This document shows, one piece after another, positions 25,461 through 32,270 of a DNA stretch of 42,876 nt (the first letter of the stretch is position 1; each line of letters opens with the position of its first letter). The notes below the pieces were generated by a model. The model was not told the DNA's origin and did not search any database. It worked only from the letters and a program-made list of their open reading frames with translations. The DNA lies in assembly GCA_946404845.1 (NCBI GenBank), contig CAMJFD010000002.1:1-42876 (forward strand), given 5' to 3'. Origin of the DNA: an uncultured Butyrivibrio sp. (GTDB lineage: Bacteria; Bacillota; Clostridia; Lachnospirales; Lachnospiraceae). Position numbers and translations under genes: made by a program.

Positions 25461-26366
25461 ATGAACGAAGTATTTAAAATGAGGATTGCAGATATTGTAG
25501 TTGATGTTATTGGTAATCCAGATTATTTGCACGAAAGATACAGAGATTTTGAATGCCCTGAAAATGAAGATGCCAAAGTGAAAATGACCTTTTCTGAAGG
25601 GCCTCTTCCGCATATTCCATTTTCTTTTTCCAGGAAGTGGACTAAAATGGGAATCTTTAGGATTTACAGAAAAGGTAATACCTGGTATCAGTTTTTTCCA
25701 TATCAGAAACACCGCGGCGTAAGGCTTGTTGAAATAAGTGATAATTTTCATGATGTTACATTTTATCTGTGTGACAAGTTAGATAGCAGGTTTGTCAGAG
25801 ATTATGGAAGAGATAAATATCTTGAGAGTATGAAGGGAATACTACTCAATCTGATGCAGGAAGCCTTTTTCAATATGATTTTGTTTGAAGATGGAATGTC
25901 TATTCATTCTGCAAGCCTTATATATAATGACAGGGGTATTATATTCAGTGCACCTTCTGGAACAGGCAAGAGCACCCAGTCCAATATGTGGCATGATATG
26001 TATGGTTATGAGATTCTTGATGGTGATACTACTATTTGTAGGAATATAGATGGAAAGCTTATGATATATGGACTTCCGTGGTGCGGAACATCCAATTTAT
26101 ATGTTAATAAAAGTATCCCTTTAGATACAATTGTATTCCTGTCACAGGATAAGGAAAATCATATAATTGAGCTAAATATGATGCAGCAGATACAGTACCT
26201 GTATGCATCTTCATTTAGCGAGACATGGGATGATGAGATGGCACAGCTTAGAACAAAGGCTGTTGAGCATATATTAAATGGTGCCCAAATAGTGGGATAT
26301 GCATGCAATATGGAAAAAGAAGCAGTAGATACGTTGAGAAACTATATTGATAACAGGCTTGCATAA
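25461..26366 (+). CDS. HprK-like kinase K2
   Basis: 301 residues, AAGGA site. The kinase half has SIHSAS (His149), the P-loop SAPSGTGKST (Lys170), LDGDTT with Asp188-Asp190 and YGLPWCGTSNLY, a segment typical of the lasso/RiPP-associated HprK-like proteins. The N-terminal ~130 residues are of a different type from K1 and start like stand-alone PqqD-cluster kinases. Lies 44 bases after the exporter gene and 147 bases before precursor A2. Its target could be a Ser/Thr in A2 or an associated carrier. It is not the housekeeping HPr kinase. Confidence 0.8.
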   Translation: MNEVFKMRIADIVVDVIGNPDYLHERYRDFECPENEDAKVKMTFSEGPLPHIPFSFSRKWTKMGIFRIYRKGNTWYQFFPYQKHRGVRLVEISDNFHDVTFYLCDKLDSRFVRDYGRDKYLESMKGILLNLMQEAFFNMILFEDGMSIHSASLIYNDRGIIFSAPSGTGKSTQSNMWHDMYGYEILDGDTTICRNIDGKLMIYGLPWCGTSNLYVNKSIPLDTIVFLSQDKENHIIELNMMQQIQYLYASSFSETWDDEMAQLRTKAVEHILNGAQIVGYACNMEKEAVDTLRNYIDNRLA

Positions 26367-26513
26367 CACTTCAAAATAAAGCGATATAGGAAACTAACCA
26401 AATTGATAGCTTTGTTTGCTTATAATATTTGAAATATGATTGATTTTAAGATAAGGAATTTGCTAATATGAGAAATGCTTGGAATTATATAATTTATAAT
26501 AGGGAGAAATATA

Positions 26514-26774
26514 ATGAAGAAAGTGTATGAGAAACCTGAATTAAACGAATCAATGAATGGTACACTTGAAGGCGTTTATGCATGCTATGGTTATGATTAT
26601 AACTATAGTTGCGGCGGTTATGATTACAATTATAATTGTAATCAGCAGAATGATCAGCCATCTAGTGGAACTACAACTGTAGAACAGTACAATACAAATT
26701 CAGGAAAAGAAAGTTGTTGGAGTTGGAAAATTACATTTAGCGGATGCTGGGGATGGATTATTAGATGGTTCTAA
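26514..26774 (+). CDS. 86-aa RiPP precursor-like peptide A2 (Cys/Tyr-repeat and Trp-rich tail)
   Basis: AGGGAG site, then MKKVYEKPEL, the same MKK..x-P-E start as A1. After TLEGVYA come two 9-residue repeats, YGYDYNYSC (25-33) and GGYDYNYNC (34-42). Cys24, Cys33 and Cys42 are therefore exactly nine apart. A Gln/Asn/Ser/Thr linker follows, then a tail SCWSWKITFSGCWGWIIRWF with Cys68 and Cys78, five Trp and a final Phe. No transmembrane signal. The B1b gene starts 104 bases later, with a strong hairpin between. The V-Y-A before Cys24 resembles a signal-peptidase-type cut site. Product class unknown: not a typical lasso core, since no Gly-to-Asp ring can be assigned. Precursor role is inferred from location, size and leader. 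Confidence 0.72.
   Translation: MKKVYEKPELNESMNGTLEGVYACYGYDYNYSCGGYDYNYNCNQQNDQPSSGTTTVEQYNTNSGKESCWSWKITFSGCWGWIIRWF
26586..26639 (+). repeat. 27-bp tandem repeat inside A2
   Basis: Two in-frame 27-base units (26586-26612, 26613-26639) encode the (Y/G)GYDYNY(S/N)C repeats. Both share TATGATTA-type codons with silent changes, so the repeat is conserved at protein level. Confidence 0.8.
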
Positions 26775-26830
26775 TAGTAATTTGATATAATATAATTACT
26801 ATAGCTAATAAAAATGATGTAAAACCAACA

Positions 26831-26852
26831 GGCGTCGGCGTAAGCTGGCGCC
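26831..26852 (+). other. GC-rich intercistronic hairpin with GNRA-type loop
   Basis: GGCGTCGGC (26831-26839), loop GTAA, GCTGGCGCC (26844-26852): nine base pairs, two of them G-U. No T tract follows, so it is unlikely to be a full terminator. It lies between A2 and B1b and could stabilise the A2 mRNA end or lower downstream expression. Confidence 0.8.
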
Positions 26853-26878
26853 ATAACTATTTGAGAAAGGTATTTGTT

Positions 26879-27148
26879 ATGAGATTAAATCCAGAATATT
26901 CTGTTTGTGAAGTGTCAGGAAAGTCATTTCTGGTACCAACAGGATCTAAGACTATGGATGTTAATAAGATGATGGACCTTAATGGTTCTGCACTTTTTAT
27001 TATCAATGAACTCAAAAAAACAGAGCTGACTTATGAGCAGCTTCTGACTAAGATGCTGGATGAATATGATGTTGACAGAAGTGTTGCGGCTGCAGATCTT
27101 AGTGAGTTTATAGAAAAAGCAAAAATGGCAGGTATTATCATATCATGA
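26879..27148 (+). CDS. PqqD-like RiPP recognition protein B1b
   Basis: 89 residues. I use ATG 26879, which has GAGAAAGG eight bases upstream; an in-frame TTG at 26861 lies before that site. It reads MRLNPEYSVCEVSGKSFLVP, then MMDLNGSALFIINELKK, YEQLLTKMLDEYDVD and a C-terminal FIEKAKMAGII, a PqqD fold pattern like B1a but shorter at the N-terminus and not closely identical. It overlaps the next gene by four bases (ATGA), so both are translated together. Presumed to bind the A2 leader. Confidence 0.82.
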   Translation: MRLNPEYSVCEVSGKSFLVPTGSKTMDVNKMMDLNGSALFIINELKKTELTYEQLLTKMLDEYDVDRSVAAADLSEFIEKAKMAGIIIS

Positions 27149-27612
27149 TGGAACAGTCAGGTAATTATGAGGATATGATACATACAGATGAATGGATGCC
27201 AATTTATCTAAAAGGTCTTGAAAATGGACAGAAGATTAAGATTGGACCATTTGGTTTTAGTATGTATCCGCTTCTGGTAGGTAATAGAGACAGTCTTGTT
27301 CTGACACAGATCGACAGACCGCTTAAGCGCTGCGATATATGTCTGTATAGAAGAGATAATGGAATATATGTTACCCATACAATACATCATATTGATGAAA
27401 ACGGCATATATTTTGTTGGTGAGAGTCAGAGAGGTATTGAGGGACCTTTAAGACAGGATCAGGTGCTGGCTGTTGCAGAGAGCTATATCAGAAGAGGCAT
27501 TGAATATTCGTGTGATAGTCCATCTTATAAGTTATTTCATGAGATTTGGATGTTACTAAGGCCAGCAAGACCATTGCTGATAAAGATATATAGAAAAATA
27601 AGAGGATTTTAG
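27145..27612 (+). CDS. S24/S26-family Ser/His peptidase-like protein
   Basis: 155 residues. GPFGFSMYPLLVGNRDSLVL has the signal-peptidase serine motif (Ser39 in S-M-x-P), and YRRDNGIYVTHTI places His78 at the position of the H in the VxHRI motif of SipW/archaeal-type enzymes. There is no Lys of the bacterial Lep dyad there. No N-terminal membrane helix; the basic amphipathic C-terminus may contact the membrane. Proteins like this accompany PqqD, HprK-like and nucleotidyltransferase genes in Clostridia. Translationally coupled to B1b. It could cut the A2 leader after V-Y-A (inference). Confidence 0.75.
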   Translation: MMEQSGNYEDMIHTDEWMPIYLKGLENGQKIKIGPFGFSMYPLLVGNRDSLVLTQIDRPLKRCDICLYRRDNGIYVTHTIHHIDENGIYFVGESQRGIEGPLRQDQVLAVAESYIRRGIEYSCDSPSYKLFHEIWMLLRPARPLLIKIYRKIRGF

Positions 27613-27613
27613 A

Positions 27614-27649
27614 GAAGTAGTGATTTAAATTATCATTGCTTCTTTTTTA
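27614..27649 (+). terminator. Terminator closing the D-K2-A2-B1b-S26 unit
   Basis: GAAGTAGTGAT (27614-27624) pairs with ATCATTGCTTC (27632-27642), two G-U pairs, then TTTTTT. Confidence 0.85.
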
Positions 27650-27709
27650 TTTCCTAGTAAATAAAAAATCACTCCGTGCAGGATGAGCACCTTTCGGAAA
27701 TGAAATAAT

Positions 27710-27991
27710 ATTTCATTTTATGATTAAAAAACGGAATAAAAATGATAATAATACTAAAAATGATTATTTTATACAAAAAATTTAAATATTAAATGGAATT
27801 CATTAATATGCCTCAATCCCAGTATGTATGGTATTTTGATACGAAATAGTTCAAAAATTCAAACATAAATAAAATATTAATAAAAAATTAAAAAAGAATA
27901 AAAATCCGCTATTTATGAGGGTTTTGAGGGAAATATGACTACTGGTACAGTTTTCTTACATTATAATGCAAAAAAATTTCATTTTATGATT
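27710..27991. repeat. Two exact copies of a 16-bp element
   Basis: ATTTCATTTTATGATT at 27710-27725 and 27976-27991, 266 bases apart; a partial third match (TTTTATGATTTATTTT) follows at once. AT-rich, so chance is not excluded. The pair brackets the upstream half of the intergenic region and could be a regulator-binding site. Confidence 0.5.
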
Positions 27992-28019
27992 GGTTTTATG
28001 ATTTATTTTTTGATAAAAT
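27990..28019 (+). promoter_or_regulatory. Candidate promoter for the PssD/PssE operon
   Basis: TTGGTT (27990-27995), 18-base spacer, TAAAAT (28014-28019), with a TG one base upstream of the -10 (extended -10). Confidence 0.4.
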
Positions 28020-28062
28020 CTTTTCTGTGCATGATTTTAGGGAAGTTAAGCACGCATTGTAT

Positions 28063-28179
28063 ATGAAAAAGGTTATTAGTCATAGAAAGTTTAGAAGAAT
28101 CATATATTTCTGGCTGAATTACCGTTGGATGGATAATTCAGCTATCTGGAAATATAGGGAATGCGGAGGAATAGGATGA
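28063..28179 (+). CDS. 38-codon upstream frame overlapping PssD-like gene
   Basis: ATG 28063 to TGA 28177-28179, overlapping the next start as ATGA. The peptide is basic and aromatic (MKKVISHRKFRRIIYFWLNY...). No good ribosome site is seen, so the reading is tentative: a short leader peptide giving translational coupling, or chance. Confidence 0.3.
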   Translation: MKKVISHRKFRRIIYFWLNYRWMDNSAIWKYRECGGIG

Positions 28180-28637
28180 AAAAACTTCTAATGGTGGCTT
28201 CTTCTGGTGGACATATGGAGGAACTGACCAGGTTAAAAAAACTGACTGAGAAGTATGAGTGTTGTTGGGTGACAGAAAGAAATAACTTTCAAAAGTATGG
28301 GAAGGTAAATGAGATTCAGTACTATGTATCTCAGATTAACAGAAGGGAAATACTTTTTCCTATTAAGTTTGTTACTCTTTTCATAAGAGCTTTATTTATT
28401 TTGATCAAGGAGAAACCGGATTGTGTAATATCAACAGGGGCGCTGATATCATATCCATTTTGCCGCCTTGCCAAAATGATGGGGAAGAAAGTTATTTTCA
28501 TCGAATCCTTTGCCAGAGTCCAGGATTTATCACTGACTGGAAAATTACTATATAAGCACGTCAACAGGTTCATAGTCCAGTGGCCTGAAGTAAAAGAAAA
28601 ATATGACGATGCTGTTTTAGGGGGCGGTGTATTTTGA
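28176..28637 (+). CDS. PssD/Alg14-like glycosyltransferase membrane subunit
   Basis: 153 residues from ATG 28176, which has GGAGGA six bases upstream; a frame-matched ATG at 28161 lies before that site. The start KKLLMVASSGGHMEELTRL, the mid segment KPDCVISTGA and the FIESFARV motif are those of the Alg14/PssD/CpsF family. Such proteins anchor and activate the catalytic partner encoded next. The stop overlaps the next gene (TTGA). Together they transfer a sugar onto the first lipid-linked sugar. Confidence 0.88.
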   Translation: MKKLLMVASSGGHMEELTRLKKLTEKYECCWVTERNNFQKYGKVNEIQYYVSQINRREILFPIKFVTLFIRALFILIKEKPDCVISTGALISYPFCRLAKMMGKKVIFIESFARVQDLSLTGKLLYKHVNRFIVQWPEVKEKYDDAVLGGGVF

Positions 28638-29221
28638 TTTTTGTTACGGTGGGAACTCAGAAGTTTCAGATGAATAGACTTTTAAAAAAGATGGATGAAT
28701 ATGCCAAAGATCATCCTGATATAAAAGTCGTAGTGCAGTCCGGCCATTCTGATTATGTTCCAAAATATTGTGAGACATATCAGTTTATGGACAGACCAAA
28801 ATTTGAAGAGTGTATTAATAACTGCTCTGTTCTGGTATCACATGGAGGAGTTGGGACTATCATGGAAGGTATCAGAAGACAGAAGCCGGTAGTTGTTGTT
28901 CCAAGACTTAGGGAATTTGGTGAGCATGTGGATGATCATCAGATGGAGGCAGCTATGGCTTTAAAGCATAACAGATGTATTTTGCTATGCATGAATATTG
29001 ATTTTTTGGATTATATTGTAGATAATGCCATGGATTATAAATACAATATTTTCCAGGAGCCAATTCACAGGGTTGAAGACCTCGTTCTTGAATGTATAGA
29101 GGACGATAGCGATGTTCAGCCTAGAAAAGGCTTTTTTGGTTCTATCAAAAATATACTTGGGATGTTCGAAAAAGATGACTCAGAAATAAAACAGAGTCAG
29201 GATAATAAAGCTATTATCTGA
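28634..29221 (+). CDS. PssE/Alg13-like glycosyltransferase catalytic subunit
   Basis: 195 residues from a TTG (28634) that overlaps the preceding stop; the start MIFVTVGTQKFQMNRLLKKM is the usual one for the GT28-C-terminal-like Alg13/PssE subunit. SHGGVGTIMEGIRRQKPVVVVPR is the nucleotide-sugar binding loop, followed by EHVDDHQ. The extra ~40 residues at the C-terminus are acidic and polar. The partner is the gene before it. Donor is probably UDP-hexose or UDP-hexuronate/HexNAc. Confidence 0.9.
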   Translation: MIFVTVGTQKFQMNRLLKKMDEYAKDHPDIKVVVQSGHSDYVPKYCETYQFMDRPKFEECINNCSVLVSHGGVGTIMEGIRRQKPVVVVPRLREFGEHVDDHQMEAAMALKHNRCILLCMNIDFLDYIVDNAMDYKYNIFQEPIHRVEDLVLECIEDDSDVQPRKGFFGSIKNILGMFEKDDSEIKQSQDNKAII

Positions 29222-29249
29222 TTTGATAGGACTATGAGGAGAGAAAAAG

Positions 29250-30689
29250 TTGGGTCAGAGAGTTTATAAGAATAGAAGAAGCAGACTTATGGAGCGTTAT
29301 CCACTGGCTGCTATTGATATTGTAAGTATTCTTTTGGCGTTTATTGTTGCATTTGTACTAAGATTTAAGAACGGCTATGAATCTGACATTAGTGAATTGT
29401 CGCTTTATCAGTACATGTGCGTTATGCTGATGTTTTGTTCAATTATGTATTCAATGTTTGTTGAGTGGAATGTTGGTTTTTTTGCTAGAAAATGGAAAGA
29501 GGAACTTATTGAAGTTGTGAAGTATTCATTTGCACTTCTTGTTCTGGGTAGTGTATTTTTGTTTTTAACACATAATGCATATATGTTTTCAAGATCTGTA
29601 ATGCTATACTTTGCTATGTTCAACGTAGTTATTAACTACGGGCTCAGACTCCTATATAAGAGTTGGGAGCTTGAATCCATAGCGAGAAATCCAGATAAGA
29701 GTGACAGAGTCATGGTCATCACGAGTTCTAAATATGCAGATACTCTGATGAATAAAGTCATGCAGAATAAGTCATGGCATTTTAAGATTTGCTCAGTTGC
29801 TATACTTGATAAAAATGAAGTTGGTAAGAAATATCAGGATGTAACTGTTATTGCAAACAAAGACAATTTGTATGATATTGTTCGCCAACAGGCTTTAGAC
29901 GTTGTATTTATATATCTTCCGGAAATGGATCACGTCAGTGCCGGCGAAATGATAAATGAATTCGAGCTGATGGGCATTACATGCAGTTATTGTACTGAAA
30001 TACCAGGCCTTGACAAGAAAAATGAAGTATCCAGCAGCTTTGCGGGATATAGCGTTATATCTTTTTCAAAGCAGTACAGAGATTACAGACTGGTTGCTAT
30101 TAAAAGGGCAATGGATATTGTAGGAGGTCTTGTAGGTCTTATTATTACAGGTATTATTATTCCTTTTGTTGCAATTGCAATCAAGCTTGAATCACCTGGG
30201 CCTGTATTTTTTGCCCAGACAAGAATAGGCAAAAATGGTAGACGTTTTAAGATATACAAATTCAGATCTATGTATATAGATGCTGAGGATAGGAAAAAGG
30301 AACTGGCAGACCAGAATGAAGTTGAAGGCCTTATGTTCAAAATGGAAAATGATCCAAGAGTAACCAAGGTTGGAAAATTTATCAGAAAGTTCAGTATAGA
30401 TGAACTTCCACAGTTCTATAATATCCTTATTGGTGATATGTCACTTGTTGGTACAAGACCACCTACATGTGATGAATTCAGCCAGTACAATAATTATTAC
30501 AGAAGACGCCTTGCAATTACTCCTGGTCTTACTGGAATGTGGCAGGTAAGTGGTAGGAGTGATATTGATAATTTTGACGAAGTTGTAAGACTGGATCTTG
30601 ATTATATTGATAACTGGTCGATTGGACTTGATATCAAGATATTATTTGAGACAGTTGGAGCCGTTATAAATGGAAGAGGCTCTAAATAA
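29250..30689 (+). CDS. Polyprenyl glycosylphosphotransferase (EPS initiating enzyme)
   Basis: 479 residues from a TTG with GAGGAGAG upstream. About four N-terminal membrane helices, a CoA-binding-like domain, then from ~residue 280 the bacterial sugar transferase domain: KRAMDIVGG, a membrane helix, ESPGPVFFAQTRIGKNGR, KFRSMYIDAE, DELPQFYNILIGDMSLVGTRP and WQVSGRSDIDNFDEVVRLDL. It transfers a sugar-1-phosphate to undecaprenyl phosphate and starts the repeat unit; the next sugar would come from PssD/PssE. Last gene of this operon. Confidence 0.92.
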   Translation: MGQRVYKNRRSRLMERYPLAAIDIVSILLAFIVAFVLRFKNGYESDISELSLYQYMCVMLMFCSIMYSMFVEWNVGFFARKWKEELIEVVKYSFALLVLGSVFLFLTHNAYMFSRSVMLYFAMFNVVINYGLRLLYKSWELESIARNPDKSDRVMVITSSKYADTLMNKVMQNKSWHFKICSVAILDKNEVGKKYQDVTVIANKDNLYDIVRQQALDVVFIYLPEMDHVSAGEMINEFELMGITCSYCTEIPGLDKKNEVSSSFAGYSVISFSKQYRDYRLVAIKRAMDIVGGLVGLIITGIIIPFVAIAIKLESPGPVFFAQTRIGKNGRRFKIYKFRSMYIDAEDRKKELADQNEVEGLMFKMENDPRVTKVGKFIRKFSIDELPQFYNILIGDMSLVGTRPPTCDEFSQYNNYYRRRLAITPGLTGMWQVSGRSDIDNFDEVVRLDLDYIDNWSIGLDIKILFETVGAVINGRGSK

Positions 30690-30712
30690 CATTAAAATAT
30701 ATGATTTAATCT

Positions 30713-30743
30713 GAGACTATAAACTATTTATAGTCTCTTTTTC
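30713..30743 (+). terminator. Terminator closing the EPS initiation operon
   Basis: GAGACTATAAA (30713-30723) pairs perfectly with TTTATAGTCTC (30727-30737) around CTA, then a T-rich tract. Confidence 0.9.
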
Positions 30744-30852
30744 TTTTTATTTAAGAAATATAGTATTATAACTGTGTTATAATTATTTTGATAGTTTATA
30801 CTCGGTATATCGGCGATAATTCTATCCATAGGTTATGTAGAAGAGGTTAAAA

Positions 30853-32205
30853 ATGCTTTTTATTAAGACTGATAAATTAAAGCCAGGAATGAGAATTGCA
30901 AGGCCTATATATAACAAACAGGGAGTCCTTTTGTATGATCGTGCTGCTGTAATAAGAGATATGCAGAGCATAGAGAATATAAAAGGTTTTGGCCTTATTG
31001 GCCTTTTTATACTAGAACCTGCAGAACCTGTGCCTCCTATGACGGAGCAGGATATAGAATTTGAGCGATTTCAGACTATGATGACATTCCAGATAAGGGA
31101 TGAGCTTAATGTAATATCTCGTGTTCACAGAACTTCTAATTTTTCAAATATAACTGCAAATATTATCAAGAGTTATGGCTCTATGGATACCAAGCTTACA
31201 TTTACGCAGAGCCTCAGGAGTAAAGAAGACTTCTTGTTCAAGCACAGTCTCAATGTGGCGATTCTGTGCGCAGTTATAGCTCACAGGCTCAAATTAACAG
31301 CTACTGAGCAGAATGAAGTTGTTATGGCAGCTATTGTGCATGATATTGGAAGACTGGATGTACCGCCAGAGATAATAGCTAAGCGTAATCATAATCAGGA
31401 AGAAAGAGATATGATAGCCCACAAAGAAGTGGAAGGCTATAAAATTATAGATGATGCCCTTGTTGCATATCCAAATGTCAGAAAGATCTGTTCACAGTCT
31501 CAGGTAGTTCTGAAACAGTATAAAGATAATGGTTTTGGAGATTCCAATAAGATGTCTATGGCAGCCAAAATACTGACTGTAGCAGGAAATTTTGATTTGG
31601 AGACGGCTGTTCAGCTGGATGTTCCGCCTAATTCAGAAGTTACTGTTATTAAGAGAATGCTGCAAAGGGATGATGTGTTTGATAAAAAGGTAATAGAGGC
31701 ACTTATTTCATCTCTTAATATACTGGTTCCGGGTGTAAGCGTTGAACTTAATAATGGTGAAAAAGCTCTTGTAATAAATGAAAATCTGACAGATTTCCTA
31801 CATCCTATGGTGTTGCTGTTTAAGAATAACAAGCTTGTTGATCTGACTGATAAAAAGAATAATGGAAGTCTTGAAATTGTAGACATCATGAAGACTATGG
31901 ATAATAGATGTGTAATTCGTGATGTCAGCGGTTTTGGCGGAAATCAGCCAAATAACATTAAAGAAATCAAGACAGCTGATACGATGGCGGATGGTGCAGG
32001 TGCAATATTAACAAGTAATGAAGTGGTATTAAAACCAGCTGTTCAAGATGATCAGACTGAAGAAATAAGCGAATCCATTGATGAAATATCACTTGATGAG
32101 ATATCACTGGATGGTTTTGATATTGGAGATGATACATCTGAAGATACGGAATCAGATGATAACGGAAATGATGAGATTTCTCTTGACGATCTCGGACTTA
32201 TGTAG
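30853..32205 (+). CDS. Degenerate HD-GYP-like protein with acidic repeat tail
   Basis: 450 residues. The first His/Asp site is kept (FKHSLNVAILCAVIAHRL and MAAIVHDIGRLDVP), and HKEVEGYKII follows. The GYP part is not: where HHE..DG.GYP is expected the sequence reads SQVVLKQYKDNGFGD, and the aDvyDA motif is AGNFD. Loss of those metal ligands makes c-di-GMP hydrolysis doubtful; it may be a c-di-GMP sensor or adaptor. The C-terminal ~70 residues are acidic with three DEISLD units, ending DDLGLM. Followed after 65 bases by pilT, which suggests pilus control. Confidence 0.82.
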   Translation: MLFIKTDKLKPGMRIARPIYNKQGVLLYDRAAVIRDMQSIENIKGFGLIGLFILEPAEPVPPMTEQDIEFERFQTMMTFQIRDELNVISRVHRTSNFSNITANIIKSYGSMDTKLTFTQSLRSKEDFLFKHSLNVAILCAVIAHRLKLTATEQNEVVMAAIVHDIGRLDVPPEIIAKRNHNQEERDMIAHKEVEGYKIIDDALVAYPNVRKICSQSQVVLKQYKDNGFGDSNKMSMAAKILTVAGNFDLETAVQLDVPPNSEVTVIKRMLQRDDVFDKKVIEALISSLNILVPGVSVELNNGEKALVINENLTDFLHPMVLLFKNNKLVDLTDKKNNGSLEIVDIMKTMDNRCVIRDVSGFGGNQPNNIKEIKTADTMADGAGAILTSNEVVLKPAVQDDQTEEISESIDEISLDEISLDGFDIGDDTSEDTESDDNGNDEISLDDLGLM

Positions 32206-32270
32206 AGTAGAGAGTCATTATACATTATAGTTACTGTTACATATATATTATAATACAGGGTGGATAGTCT

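Larger units (their letters stand above)
27650..28062. other. AT-rich non-coding gap with direct repeat and promoter
   Basis: About 410 bases without a supported gene. It contains AAATGAAAT / ATTTCATTT (27698-27718), a 9-bp hairpin with a 3-base loop. The 16-mer ATTTCATTTTATGATT occurs at 27710-27725 and again at 27976-27991. A TATAAT lies at 27962. Short ATG frames here lack ribosome sites. It probably holds control elements for the downstream operon. Confidence 0.6.

Noticed and set aside
25344-25751. 135-codon reverse frame across the exporter/K2 junction
   Set aside because: No motif and overlaps two real genes on the other strand.
26586-26639. Tandem repeat as a CRISPR-like array
   Set aside because: Only two units, no spacers, in frame within a coding gene.
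27700-27850. Short ATG frames (e.g. MIKKRNKNDN..., MPQSQY...) in the AT-rich gap
   Set aside because: Very short, no ribosome sites, no conserved pattern.
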